Origin: Imbricaverruca yamaguchii
Taxonomy: Eukaryota; Arthropoda; Thecostraca; Neoverrucidae
Length of the DNA: 64,000 nucleotides
NCBI GenBank assembly: GCA_034440575.1
Contig: JAOTOL010000431.1
Span: 1-64,000, forward strand
Direction: 5' to 3'
A model generated the notes under the pieces. The model had not been told where the DNA came from, made no database searches, and was given only the letters and a program-made list of their open reading frames with translations. Positions 42,272-54,423 of the stretch are shown here, piece by piece; position 1 is the first letter of the stretch, and every line of letters begins with the position of its first letter. The translations under genes were made by a program, and so were the position numbers.

Positions 42272-43550
42272 TTGACGAGACTCTTGCCAGTTTCGAGGCG
42301 GGGGGAGGCTATCTCTGGCCCACAGCGAGACAAGCTGGCTGACTTAATCGCTTCTTTCCCCGAGGCGTTTTCGCGAGGTTACGCGGATATCGGTATGTAC
42401 CGCGGCGAAGCAGGCGATCTCGAGCTGCAGCCAGGAGCGCGACCAGTGTTCACCCGACCCTACCTGATCCCCTGGGCGCGTGAACCTCAACTGCAGGCGC
42501 AGCTGGACGAGTTGCAGAGCTGTGGCGTCGTCGAGGAAGGCCCTCCCTCGCCGTGGAATTCGCCTTTGATTCTCTTGGCTAAGGAATCCGGCGAATTTAG
42601 AATCACCCAGGACATGCGCGCACTGAACAAGTTGCTGTTACCGAAAGCATTTGTGTTCCCCAGCATAGACAACTATATTTTCTCCCTGGGCGGATGGAAG
42701 GTTGTGTCCTCGCTGGATATGAAATATGCATTTTGGAACCTGCATCTAACCAAGGAATCGAGCAAGATATGTGCTTTGCACACGCTCGGGAAAACATACT
42801 ACCCCGCCCGTACGCCCATGGGATGCTCGCAGTCATCGTATTTTCTCCATGTAGCCATGAGGGAAATACTTGGCGACCTCCCGCAAGTGCGAGTGTAGGC
42901 CGACGACATCCCATGTGTATCGGACAGTGCTGATGAACACTTCCAGCTTCTCCACACAGTGTTCCAGAGGCTGAGTGAAGTGGGGATAAAGGTTTCGCCT
43001 CTTCCAAACAGAGCTCACGTACCTCGGCCACCGCATCACCCCTGATGCCGTTACAATAGATACCGACCGTATTGAAATTGTGGAAAATCTGTCCCCTCCC
43101 AGAACCATCCAGGAGGCTAAAAGGATCCAAGGGTTTTTCTCCTCGTACCGAAAGTTCATCCCCTCCTTCAGCACCGTCGCAAAGCCTCTAGTCAGACTCT
43201 GCAACTCAGATAAGTATTACTGGAGCGACGACCTGAACGCCAGTTTCGCTGCTCTGAAGGCGGAGGTGATCAGCAGCCGGGTGCTGAGCTATCCACCCCG
43301 AGACTGCTCGTTCATCCTCTACACTGACAGTAGCGGCAGTGGGGGTCACATTTTGAGTCAAATACAAGACGGTGCTGAGCGTGTCATAGCCTACAGCGGC
43401 AACAGGTTCAGTAAAGCGCAGCGAAAATGGACGATCTATGAACTGGAGCTGTACAGCTCTTTACAAGGCCTGAAGAAATTCTACAAGTATCTAGCCGATG
43501 TGGAATTCACGTGGGTCTGTGACAGTGGAGGATTTGTGACTGAGGTCTAG
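42272..43550 (+). pseudogene. Reverse transcriptase and RNase H of the Gypsy-like element
   Basis: The first piece (42272-42898) has the RT fingers and palm: ARPVFTRPY, WNSPLILLAKE, the first catalytic aspartate in SSLDMKYAFW, and the MGCSQSS primer-grip region. It stops at TAG 42896, exactly at the residue that precedes the ADD of the active-site motif. The aspartates follow immediately. The thumb is frame-shifted around 43000. A second piece (43080-43550) carries the thumb end and RNase H (LYTDSSGSGG; YELELYSSLQGLKKF). It ends in a hairpin-associated stop at 43548. The protein would copy the element RNA into DNA. Confidence 0.85.
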
Positions 43551-43572
43551 GATTTGCGCATTGCAAATCCTA
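43548..43572. repeat. Perfect snap-back hairpin, 10-bp arms, at an ORF break
   Basis: TAGGATTTGC, 5-base loop, exact reverse complement. The first arm supplies the TAG that ends the RNase H frame. Confidence 0.85.
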
Positions 43573-44031
43573 CAGAATCGCGATCAGATGAACCCGAGGC
43601 TGGTGAGCCTTCATCAGCCAGTTCAGGTATAATACCGAGCACCGAAAGGCTAGCCAAATGCAGCACGTGGATATGCTGTCTCGCATACACACGGACCAGG
43701 AACAGATCAGCGATGCGATCCGGTCGGCCGACGAACCATCACATGGTTGTGATACAGCACGGGGAGAGAAGACAGTCCCTGACACGTCCGGCGACAGCGG
43801 ACCGGTGAGACCGGGCGCGGGTCAGTCGGATCCGCCGACTACAGAGCGTGCGGACGGCCGTGCCGCCCCTGACCATGGTGGCGAAACTCAGCAACGGTGC
43901 ACGGACAGTGCACGGACGACGCAGGTCCGACGCGCCAATGCTACCCCGGCACGGGGGACGGACTTGTACCCGGAATCTGTACGTACAAATTCGACACTGA
44001 AGTTTAACGGTTGTGAAGTCGCCAGCGAGGG

Positions 44032-44073
44032 GGCTTGAGAGGTTTCCGTTGTTTCATTGGTTCCTCTCAAGCC
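44032..44073. repeat. Perfect snap-back hairpin, 11-bp arms, at an ORF break
   Basis: GGCTTGAGAGG and its reverse complement are separated by 20 bases. The first arm contains the TGA that ends the frame before integrase. Confidence 0.82.
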
Positions 44074-45321
44074 AGATACCCTGCGCTGGTACCAGCGGGA
44101 CGACAGGAATTGTAGAGCCATAGCACACCGCTTGAATCATGGAAAGTGGCCACGTTTCGCCCCTTCCTGTCTGAAACGTGAGCCAACGGAACATTTCAAA
44201 CTAAGAGACGGGATTGTGCGCCGAACGCCAGCAGGGTCGGCGGACCCCGAGCAGGTGGTCTGGCCCTTGGCAAAACGATATGAGCTGTTTCATGCTCACC
44301 ACGACACCACACACCACGCCCATGGTGGCCCTGAGACAATGTACGGGCTGATCAGTCGGCACGCTTGGTACCCGGGCATAAAGGCAGGATGCGAAGTCTA
44401 TACGTCCACACCTGCGAAAGATGCGAACAGAGAAAAAGTACTCGTATCCGCAATGCTCCCCTGCTGCCTCAGCCGGCAAACTGCCCTAACGAGACGCTCG
44501 TAATTGACATTGTAAATATGCCAATAAGTCAGGTGACGAATAGGTCACTGGTGCTTACGTGTGTTGACAAATTTTCATGGTTTCTGTCTTGCCACCCACT
44601 TGACACAGGTAACGCAGAAGAAATCGTCGAAGTGTTAAGCGCCCACTGTTTCACCTATCGTGCCCCAGAAAACCTCGAGAGCGATGCGGGCTCAAACCTC
44701 GTGAAAAATGCCCAGGTCACGGCGCTTTGCGAACATTTCGGTGTTCAGACGCGGACGAGCGTGGGATATCACCACGAAGCCGTCGGCAAAGTCGAAAGAA
44801 AACACTTTGACATTAAACGCCGCCTACGGGCGATGCCAGACTTCAGGGGCACTGACTGGGTGCAGAAGCTTCCCGGTATAGTTTTCTCGTTGAACAATGA
44901 AGTATCCGATTCGACCGGTTTTTCCCCATTCTTCATTTATTTTCTCCGCTACCCCCACACCCCATTGTCGAAACTAGCAGCTGCCCCCAGGAACCAATAC
45001 TCACACGATTATGTTCACGAGAAGCTCCGTCTCCTGCCCAATGTGTTTCGTCAGGCGCAGCGGCAGCGCGCCCAGAGCGTTGGCCGATACAAACAGCAGT
45101 ATGACAGGCGGCACAGAGTTGCAGAGCCAGCGATCAAAGTCGGTGACAGGCTGTTGTACAGGAACTTTTCCGCTCGATCCAAGTTGGATTATCCTTGGAT
45201 AGGACCTTATGTTGTAGTCGCCCTACGAGGTCGACGGCACTTAGATCTTGTTGAAAAAGGTGGAAAACTTCGACGCACACATGTGAAAAATGTAAAAGTT
45301 GTGCGCGACCGTGATGTGTAA
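44057..45321 (+). pseudogene. Integrase of the Gypsy-like element
   Basis: Two frames overlap by ~140 bases. The first (44057-44503) has the N-terminal zinc-binding histidines (ELFHAHHDTTHHAHGG, then TMYGLISRHAWYPG). The second (44365-45321, 318 codons) has the cysteine pair (CERCEQRKS), the catalytic core with aspartates in VIDIVNMP and ESDAGSNL and the glutamate in GKVERKHFDIK, and a C-terminal SH3-like part (VGDRLLYRN...IGPYVVV) ending at TAA/TGA region 45319-45321. All three acidic residues are visible. Only one frameshift separates the zinc domain from the core, making this the best-preserved part. Confidence 0.85.
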
Positions 45322-45577
45322 TTGTGTAACACGTTTTACGTTTTCAGTGCAAGGTACGAGTATTGCTGCGCATTGCGGCCGTGGGTATCACTTGTTCAGT
45401 GCCAGACTTGACGTTTGTACAGAAGATATATGATACTTACTTGGTAAGGCGACATAGGTGTGTTCATGGTAGCCGTTCAGCGTTATTTGCTTCAAACGCA
45501 GTGTATATACTGAGCTGAAACCCGTTTTTGTGTGTTCAATTTGCGATTACCCTCGCAATTTGGATGACAGGGGAAAG

Positions 45578-45681
45578 TGTTAGACTTTGGTGTCTGTTGT
45601 TGGGCCGCCGCCGGGCTGCCTCGGCACGTGCGCTGATGCGCCGGGTCACGTGACCCGGGCCGCCGGGGGTGGCTCAGCGGC
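45578..45681 (+). repeat. Probable start of the 3' LTR
   Basis: TGTTAGAC follows the purine tract. Within it, 45641-45658 is a perfect 18-bp palindrome centred on CACGTG (CCGGGTCACGTGACCCGG), a possible bHLH-factor site. The LTR end was not determined. Confidence 0.45.
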
Positions 45682-46218
45682 GTGTTGTGTCATGCGACAG
45701 TGAGAATACAGGATCTGAAGGTGAAGGTCTGTGACAGAATCGAACCTGAGCAGATCAAATCGAATCTGTGCGCTCTGCCAAGCAGAGTTCTTGTGCAACC
45801 AGCCGATGCGCTCATGCAGTCTAACTCGAGTCACCCTCCGTCTCACACAGCCAGCCACACTCTTAGCTTCGGCTGCCGGCTACTAATGACCCCCAACCCG
45901 CGCCTCACGATGCTTGTGTCGCCGGTGCAGGTTGAGTCCGTGATGAAGCAGACATCAGAATTCAACTGGTTTATCATCGTCATCTACCACGTATGTGGCA
46001 TGCAGCGCCCGCCGGGACCGATGGTGATTAACCAAGAGCTGAACACAACGGCCAGGAGCGTCTCCGATGATTCAAACGTCGGACAGCCAAGCGCTGTATT
46101 GACGCCTCATTTTGTAGGCGACGAAGCCGGCAACGAAGGCAAGGCCGTCATGCCCCAGTTCCAGTTTGCTGATGATGGTCGTGTTAAAATTCATAATGCG
46201 AATGGAAGTAGCATCTAA
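45682..46218 (+). pseudogene. 178-codon ORF ending in a CR1-like FADD segment
   Basis: The last ~35 codons (FVGDEAGNEGKAVMPQFQFADDGRVKI) lie in the segment shared with 19090-19200 on the minus strand and resemble the RT region around the FADD motif of diverged CR1 elements. The first ~140 codons are not recognised and overlap the presumed LTR. I treat the ORF as chance fusion of unrelated repeats. Confidence 0.3.
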
Positions 46219-47037
46219 CTAATTGAACTGGTTCTTTATTTACCTGTACAAATATAAAATTTGAAGAGAAGGTAGGCAGCACATGAAGGCTGCATATTTG
46301 ATGGCGGTGGCCAAGTACCATCGGTGACTCAGCAGGAGGAGCCCATTTGTATTATTCCGAACACAAAATTGGGGACATCAGAGCAGACAAAAGAAAGCAC
46401 TGAGAATGCTTGCGGCAATAAATAGGATGTCTCATACAGAAGTGAGGAAGTCACCAGGAAGCTTTACTGTGCATGTCAGGCCACATTTTGAATACTGTCC
46501 AAGCCCGGTCTCCTAGTTATGAAAAAGATTGCTGGCTTTTAGAGAGTACAAAAGAGGGCTACAAGAATGGTCAATGACATTAGCAACCTGGCATATGAGG
46601 AAAGATTGAAGAAATTTAATGTTTTCACTTAGATATAGAAAGTTGAGAGATCTCATTCAGGTCCTTAAATTTGTTCATGGTCAGGAGAATGGATATATCA
46701 GGTAAATATTTGAATCTAACAGAAAGTATGCAATTAAAAGTCATCAATTCAAAATTTCAGTAAACTACAGAAGGACAAGGTTAAGACAGTCTTTCTTCAC
46801 CAACAGGGTAACTGAACACTGGAACCAGCTGCCAGAAACCATTGCCAGTAGCAGCACATTGAACATCTTTAAAAACACCAAAGGCAATTATTTAGAATAG
46901 AGGGCTTGCTTTTCAGTATTACAGGGAGGGCTGATTGACAGATTTGGTGGGCAACTGGTTCAGTGTACAGACTGCAACCAAGAAGGCACATAGTTGCACT
47001 AATCTTTTATGTCTTTATGTCTTTATGTCTTTATTAC
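46104..47037 (+). mobile_element. CR1-like LINE 3' fragment
   Basis: On the plus strand, colinear first with 19199-18860 (minus) and then with the CR1 C-terminal region: AACACAAAATTGGGG, the AAGCTTTACTGTGCATGTCAGG stretch that is the transposon target in the 19.6-kb copy, CTTTTAGAGAGTACAAAAGAGG, and finally TATGTCTTTATGTCTTTA octamers at 47005-47035. Multiple frameshifts and stops. It lacks the SINE, so 46214-46230 represents the unoccupied SINE site. Confidence 0.85.
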
Positions 47038-47449
47038 CGAACTCCAAGACCATTTTTTTCTAATTCCCCTACCCATTAATAGGTAGGCAGGAGTGCCCTT
47101 CCATACCCGTGCGACCTAATTACGTTATATTCCAAGGGTGAGAGGTAGGTCGTGGGAAGCAAATCATGGCAGGTCACACCACTCCCCACTTCTGTTTCTT
47201 GCTGAACAGATCCCGCCACCAGATATTAGAAAAACATGTTCCTGAAGCCCTCTCAGACAATTAGCAATGCTAGTAATGTCTTCGAGGGCTCCAGAAAAAT
47301 AACAGATATAGGTGTTAATGGAGAAATAATACAAAATCATAATCTTACACATGCATTTCCTAAACTACTACTACAATAAGGAGAAAAGACGAACCAAGTA
47401 TGAAGAAGAAGAAAGAAATAGAAACATGATTCTTAAACGAAAATGTCCG

Positions 47450-49560
47450 AATGATTACCAGATCACCATGGAGAGCACATTACCATTACCAACGATTATT
47501 GAAAAAGTTTATATTTTCTAATAATGTATTGTCTGATGTGCTTCTTCAAGATGATTTTACTCCTAGGTACATCGTCAATCCTGTGGAAGTGAGAGCAGAC
47601 CATTTTATTGCAGGCTTTTGGTGCAATACAGGGGAACGAAAACATTCTATAATTGATATCAGAAAAGGGTATTTGAAAATGTTGTCTAACTCCGAGGCCA
47701 CCTTGTTCATCAAGTTCAAACATATTAGAAAGAGGTGCTGGTAATGATTGATTTAGAAAACCTAGCATGATGTAAACACATTGCTCATCAACTATGTCCA
47801 GAAACTTTAGAACTCTATGTTTAATAAACAATTGATTTGTATTGTATAAGTATGGTTTCTTATCAACAACCCTAATAACACGCTTCTGCAACTTAATAAT
47901 CTTGTCGAGCTTAGAGTGGGACGTACTTCCCCAGACAACAGCACAGTAATTTAAATATGGCAATATTAAAGATTATGCAGAAGATGCAATTCACAAATTG
48001 ATAAAAAGTACCTAGACTTGCCTATAATTCCAATATTCCTGCTAAGTTTTGAAGAGATGGCATTTATATGGCTTTTCCATGTCATGTCTTCAGCAATAAA
48101 TACACCTAAATATTTTATGCAGCTATGCCTTGCAATATTGGAAGTATTTATTTTGACATGAAGGTCATCGCATGGTTTCCTGGAAGAAATTTGATATCCA
48201 GTCTTCTCAGCATTAATAGATAATCTGTTAGTATGAAACTATGCAATTATTTTGGGTATTACCCCATTTACTTCACTTTGTAATTCAGAATGATCATTAG
48301 CTGTAATAGTTATGGCAGTGTCGCCTGCAAATAGATAAAAGCTAGCCAAATTGGAAACATTGCAGAGATCGTTAATGTATAGAGCAAATAGCAGAGGTCC
48401 AAGAATCGAACCTTGTGCAACACCTATTGTGATATGTAATGGTTGGGAGATGATGTCATGTATCTTGTTTCTTTGAGATCTATTTGATAGGCATGAGGTT
48501 AACAGTTTATATATATTTCCTCTAAAGCCAATAAAGTTCAGTTTTTGTAACAAAATACTGATGCTGACGGTGTCAAAAACTTTTTTTATAAAATAAATCA
48601 AGATACAGAGTACAAACTAATTTATTATCTACAAAGGAATTTAGTTACTTGGTTATGCATCAGAGCAATTGGCATGTATGCGCTGTTTTTTCTGAAGCCA
48701 AATTGCAATAGGTGCATGATATTATTTTCATTTAGAAATGATGATACCCAAAAGTGTATTAATCTTTCCAGTACTTTCGAAAATATTGGTAGCAAAGAGA
48801 TTGGCCTATAATCAGTACATTTATTACTTTCCCCTGATTTATATACTGGAATTATAACTGCAGATTTTAATGCATCAGGGAATATTGCAGTGTTCAGACA
48901 AAGATTAAAGAAATATGTTAGATGTTGCAAAATGCTTCCATATGTTCCAATCAAAATTGTTGTACTAATTTTATCCATACCTCCACCAAGAGGGTTTAAA
49001 GACATAATGATGTCTTCAATTTGAGCATCATTAACAGAAGGAATATTGGTAATGCTTGCATAATTGGGCTACGTAAGATAATATAATGGACTGATGTGTG
49101 TCGGAGTTATTTTTGTTTCTAACTCACTATCTATCGTTGAAAAAAATGTATTAAATTTATTAGGTATTTGTTCATTTACACAGGTAGCCCCAGAGTTATC
49201 AACAAAGCACATTGGAGGAACTATTTGCAATTCATTCTTGTTTATAATTTCATTCAAATACTTCCATGTTTTTTTTACCATCACCTTTACTATCCTGGAA
49301 TGCCCTCTTGTAATATAATCGTTTCGCATCCTTAAGCACATTGCAAAGCATGTTCCTATACATTTTGTACTTATTTTCATTCAGTAAAATTATATTCCTA
49401 ATATATTTTGCATAGTTTATTTTTTTGCATTTATTGAACACAGAAGTGCAGGGGTTACCCATGGTTTAATTGGATTCTTTCTTCTACTGGGTGTAAAAGT
49501 TTTTTTTTTCATACATGTTTCATATGCCTTAATATGTTTGTTACATGCTTGATTAGCATC
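47450..49560 (-). mobile_element. Daphne-like LINE fragment
   Basis: Relative of the 11.3-kb element. Minus-strand frames: linker (49462-49069, NKCKKINYAKYIRN..), RT start (49005-48625, LNPLGGGMDKISTTIL..NYRPISLLPIFSKVLERL), palm (48601-48239, KKVFDTVSI..GVAQGSILGPLLF), and C-terminal region (47963-47496, YLNYCAVVWGS..LQKRVIRVV). The active-site motif reads FAGD rather than FADD, so the enzyme is inactive apart from its frameshifts. No endonuclease belongs to this copy. The adjoining endonuclease at 49.6-50.1 kb is CR1-like. Confidence 0.85.
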
Positions 49561-49564
49561 AGTC

Positions 49565-50131
49565 TCATCTCTCATCAGTCTCATCATAAATATCATCAGG
49601 TCCTGCTGCCTTGTTTGGCTTTATTTTCCTGATATGATTGTAAACAACTTCACTATCAATGAAGTGATAGTGGTGCTGGTGCATTGCTGGTACACCTAAC
49701 TTCATTTTGATTTCCAGAAAACTTGTCTCAAAATGATCACTCTCCAGGTCTTCTCTTTCCCTAGCCTCATATCTATTACTTACATATATTGCTGTACCTC
49801 CACCTTCACCTTCTTTTCTACTATATGCAAAGATATTACAATTTTTTAGACTAAAGTATTGCTCTAAATCTTTCTTCAACCATCTCTCTGACACACAAAT
49901 AACTGACCAATCATCTTCAAAATTTGTTAGAAGATTCATAACATCATCAAATTTATTCTTGAGGGACCTTGCATTGATATGAAGTACTGAGAACCCAGCA
50001 TTCAAGTTAAGATGTTGAGGTAAGGAAAAATATTTACACTGTGACAGTATATGTTCATGTGGAGGGTATTTATCACTCAAATAATTCCCTAGCAACTCAA
50101 ATGTAGCTCCTTCAAGTTTGAGCCCACTCAT
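49565..50131 (-). mobile_element. CR1 endonuclease fragment with internal deletion to RT
   Basis: The frame (188 codons) begins with the apurinic-like endonuclease (LHINARSLKNKFDDV, VICVSERWL, GGGTAIYV) and then jumps at about residue 150 to the RT start sequence (FIDSEVVYNHIRKIKPNKAAGPDDIYDE) also seen at 24.37-24.45 kb. The rest of the endonuclease and linker is missing. The join to the Daphne-like LINE lies in a GATGAGACTGATG repeat at about 49556-49585. Confidence 0.85.
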
Positions 50132-50134
50132 TAC

Positions 50135-51312
50135 TCAGGGAAAGAGCCAACTGGAATGATGATTAGTTCTGGAAAGTGAAAACTTGGAATAATAATTGTG
50201 CATGAACATTGAACTGGAACACAAAAATGGACAATGAATGATCGGAAAGTAAAATGGAAAAAGGAAATAAGAGGTAAAGCTCACACCATTAAGAAGCATA
50301 GTTTGACAAACAAATATAGATAATTTTATGCCTAGATAAGATAATAGAGGTGCAAGGATTCTGTTGCAAGTGAAAGGAACACTTGCCAGGACCATGTCTG
50401 GGAAGTTATCACATATCCCTGGAGCAGTAAACTTCCGGAACACCAGTTGCCCATGACACCCCTCCCTCCTCAGGCAGCAATTTACAATTTAATGACAATA
50501 GCATCACCAGGCAGCATGCTATCTCATATGTCAACATGATGGTAGATTAACATATGTTCAATGTTCAAAACAAAACAAAAACATTCGGATTGAATTGATT
50601 ATAAACAATTCAGAAAACTAGTTGCCTTCTGTTGTATTAACTTGCCAAGAACATCAACTCATGATGATTACATATTCAGAAAGAATAATCATTAACTAAT
50701 TGCATTGCATGTTAACCAAAGGTCATTGCAATATTGTTCTTTCAGGCTGTGACTTTGCAACAAACATTTGCCTTGAGTTAATTTTATATGAAACTTGTGT
50801 CATGTTAAAGTTCCCATTACTAAAGTCTTCCTGTTGATCAAGGGACCAGGGAGCAGCATTGCCAAGGTTTTTTTATGGCCAATCATCTTTATAACATATG
50901 GTACTGATGGATAATTGTGATATATACATGCTATTGCAGTCTCATATAATCCCAACCTCATGCTATTGCAAGCTTGACATGATATGATCAAATTCATCAA
51001 GTTGATGATTGCTTTGAAATTAAAAAGTGCACAAGTGTATAAGCCCCCAGTGTCCAGGTTAAAATATTAAAATTCGTGCTTTTCAGCAACTCACATACAT
51101 GTGTACACACATTCCCTCAACTTGTACCGAAGTTGATCCAATAGCACAATGGCAGACCAATCTGGTATCAGCCCCGGGGCTTCATGCAAGTGAAATGTCA
51201 CATTGATCACCGAAAATTATCAAGTCAAACAAGCATTAAAAACTTGTAACAGTGAGGATGTAAAACACCACTGTTGGCATTTGGGTAGCAGTGTATGGCT
51301 GCATTCACACCA
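50135..51312. other. Unassigned AT-rich DNA
   Basis: No gene was supported. The part next to 50131 may be the 5' region of the CR1 copy. Confidence 0.35.
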
Positions 51313-51487
51313 ATTAGTTAGTTATTTGGGCTTTCGGGCGCTTCGACTACTCTGGTCATATTGCGCCCATAACTTATATAATAATGGTGGTGCCGTTAGA
51401 AGCGGTACCCAGCGTCAACACGCGGACACAGTTTTAATCTGTTACAAAGTGTACATGTCGTGGTTATTGGCGAGGGGTGTATATAGC

Positions 51488-54423
51488 TCAAAACGACGCT
51501 TCGGATAAGAAATCAATCAGTTGTCCTGATTGGACAATGGGAGAGCTGTTGGAAAGAACACTGCTAAGAGAGGCCGCACGGAGAGATCCAAAATAGCGTC
51601 TGCGTTGGTCAGCATATAAAGGACACGAGATCAGAACATGATGGACTGTCAGTGGTGATCGACATCTGGCGCACTGGGGTCTGTCGCCACCGCACAGCAG
51701 GTAACCGTGTGTGGCGTAAGTGTGCCCAATCCGAAGACGACACAAAGTCACCTCTTCTTTCCTAAACATACGACTGGACGAACCCCATGGTTCCAAACGT
51801 GGCTTGATGGCTTTCAGCTTGTTCGCTTGGGTTGCGTCCCACATTGTTTGCCACTTGTTGAGGAGAAATATGGAGATCTGTCGGTAATGATCCGTGGCGG
51901 GAAGCGGTAGCGATGGAGTGCACGGGGCATGCGCTGCTCGTCTCGCCGCAGCGTCCGCTAACTCATTCCCAGCAATTCCAACATAGCTAGGAAGCCAACA
52001 CAGAACCACTCGCCGTCCCAAGCGGTGCACAGCGGTGAGACACTTTAGGATATCACGCACAAGTCCGTTGGAGGGATAAAATGTGTTCACGGCTAAAAGA
52101 CTGCTCAAGGAGTCAGTGAAAATCACATGACGGTCACCCCCTGACACTTCAATATAGCAGAGCGCTTTCAAAATGGCGACGAGCTCTGACGAATACACAG
52201 ATGCGTACTTCGGGAGGGAAAATGATCGGGTGACGGAGCCGCAAATAAATGCGCTGCCAACACCATCATCCGTTCCAGAACCATCGGTATATGTCGTCAC
52301 CCATCCATGAAATGACTCGATGTGTTCGAGGGCAAGTGAGCGGAACTCTTCTGGAGCGATATCAGTTTTGTTGGTCTTAGCGAGGGAAAAATCCACATCG
52401 GGTGCGACCAACTCCCATGGTGGGGTCTCCATGTGCTCAATTTTCTGGATTCCTTGGAGTCTAATTTGGCTTTCTTGGAAGAGCTTACGTATGCGCACAC
52501 CGAACGGAGCAACACTCAACATTCGATCTGTGGAGAAAATGGTCGACAACCGTCCCGAGAAAACATGTAAGTAAGCGGGGCGATCAGGGAACTGGCGAAG
52601 CTTGCAGACGTAGCGCATTCCCAGCCTTTCTCTGCGCAGACAAAGAGGGGGCTCGTGTGCCTCGACTAGAAGACTTGACTTTGGTGAGGTACGAAAGGCT
52701 CCTGTTGCTATACGGATAGCCGCATTATGAACGGTATCAAGTGAGCGTTTGTTAGATGAAGCTGTGCCGTCATAGATAAAACTGGCGTAATCGAGCTTTG
52801 AGCGTATCAAAGAACGATATAACAACATAAGTGTAACTCGATCTGCGTCATACGAAGTACGGGCAATGCATTTCAATATGTTCAGTGCATTAAAACACCT
52901 TCCACGCAGGGTCTTTAATTGCTGCTTATATGTAAGACGTCGGTCGAATTCCACTCCCAAAAATCGCACGACGGGCTGGACGGGTACATCTTTACCATAC
53001 AATTTGATTTGCATATCCTGACAACACCGACGACGGCAAAAGTGGAGGGCGACAGTTTTTGTTGCTGAGAACGAAAATCCATTCCTATTCGCCCACTTTT
53101 CCAGGTTTGCAACTGCTAGTTGCAGCTGTCTGCAAGGTTGGTGTTTTTGAGGCGCAAGTCCAAATAGCAAAATCATCTACGAAAAGTGAACGTCCCATGG
53201 CCGGCGGGATAAAATCACCTATGTCGTCTATCATGATGCCGAATAACGGTACACTGAGTACGCTTCCCTGTGGGACGCCGTTTTCTTGTACGAACCATCG
53301 GGAGAGGTGATTCCCGATGCGTATTCGAAATCTTCGTTCTTTCAAAAAGTTCTGTAAAAAGTTGCCCATGTGGCCATGGATTCCCTTCTTAAAAAGTTTC
53401 AGGAGAATTCCGTGGCGCCAGGTGGTGTCATACGCTTTTTTAATGTCAAAGAAGACTGCACCTAGGTGGCGCTTTCTCTGGAAGGCCACCCTCACCTCGG
53501 TGTCTAGTGACACAATATGGTCTATTTTACTTCTGTTTTTTTCGAAAGTCGCATTGACAATTCGTGAGGAGATCATCTTTTTCAAGAAACCACGAAAGAC
53601 GGGTGGGTATATATAATTTTCTAAAATAACTTGCATAAAGCAGACGTCAAAGAAATCGGTCGGTAGTCGGTAGTCGGTAGGTAGAAGACACGCCGTGCAT
53701 TTTCTTCAAACGTTTTCCAATCCGCTTTTTTAAGGTTCCATCGTTGTGGTCGGGGACCTAATATGGGACTTCCTTGATAGTGTAACCAGATGGGAAAGTG
53801 GTCGCTCCCCAATGGGTCCTCGTCAACGGTCCATTCAAAACTGTTCACCAGCTGTGGGCTTGCGATACTAAGATCTAAAACTGAAGTAGAACCTGATGGG
53901 AGGCTAATGTGGGTACCTGCGCCAGTGTTCAAAATACAAAGAGATGTCCGTAGAACACAATTTTCCAGGAGACGCCCACGAGAGTTAACATCAACGCAGC
54001 CCCATACGGTGTGGTGAGAATTAAAGTCTCCTAAAAGAAGGAGTGGAGGCGGGAGCTGGGGCAAGAGCTTCCCCAGATCATTGATTGGCAGTGCGACACC
54101 AAGGGGAGGTATAGGGAGCATACAGTAAGAGCCCGACGGTTTAAGAGGATACGCACAGCCACTGCCTGCAAGTCAGTTTTCAACGCGATCTCTTTCCCGG
54201 GAAAGCTATGGTGCAGAGCCAGAAGCACCCCACCGTGAGCAATGGTATCAAACAGGATATCCTTACGGAATATAGAGTAGCTTTTAATAGATATCTTATG
54301 CTCGGGTCTAAGCTTAGTTTCCTGTAGGCATACTACCGCTGGACATCGTTGATTAAGGATTCTCTGGAGTTCTGGGGCACTAGTGCTAAAACCTCTACAG
54401 TTCCACTGTAAAAAGGCTTGCAT
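51488..54423 (-). pseudogene. ORF2 of the I-like element: endonuclease, RT, RNase H
   Basis: Endonuclease starts MQAFLQWNCRGFSTSAPELQ (54423) and has VVCLQETKL. The next frame (54121-53621) has LLLGDFNSHHTVWG and GSDHFPIW, then jumps at about 53690 directly to RT sequence (TTDYRPISLTSALCKLF), so a linker and the first RT blocks are deleted next to a CGGTAGT tandem repeat. RT (53636-53085): FFDIKKAYDTTW, GVPQGSVL, and FVDD with both aspartates. The last frame (53176-51488, 562 codons, uninterrupted) has RT thumb, RNase H with D298 (TDGSG), E331, D355 (FTDS) and D408 (NELADAAARR), and a C-terminal CRLRIGH..H..C..C..HH..C motif. Confidence 0.9.

Larger units (their letters stand above)
40783..45577 (+). 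mobile_element. Degraded Gypsy-like LTR retrotransposon
   Basis: Order gag remnant, zinc knuckle, protease, reverse transcriptase, RNase H, integrase is that of Gypsy/Metaviridae-type elements. Coding is split over at least six frames by stops, small indels and inverted-duplication hairpins. A purine tract (AGGGGAAAG) at 45569-45577 followed by TGTTAGAC suggests the start of a 3' LTR. No matching 5' LTR was seen, so age cannot be estimated from LTR divergence. Confidence 0.88.

Noticed and set aside
49556..49585. GATGAGACTGATG direct repeat as target duplication of the Daphne-like LINE
   Set aside because: Both copies lie on the same side of the element, and CR1 sequence does not resume beyond its 3' end. 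More likely local slippage.
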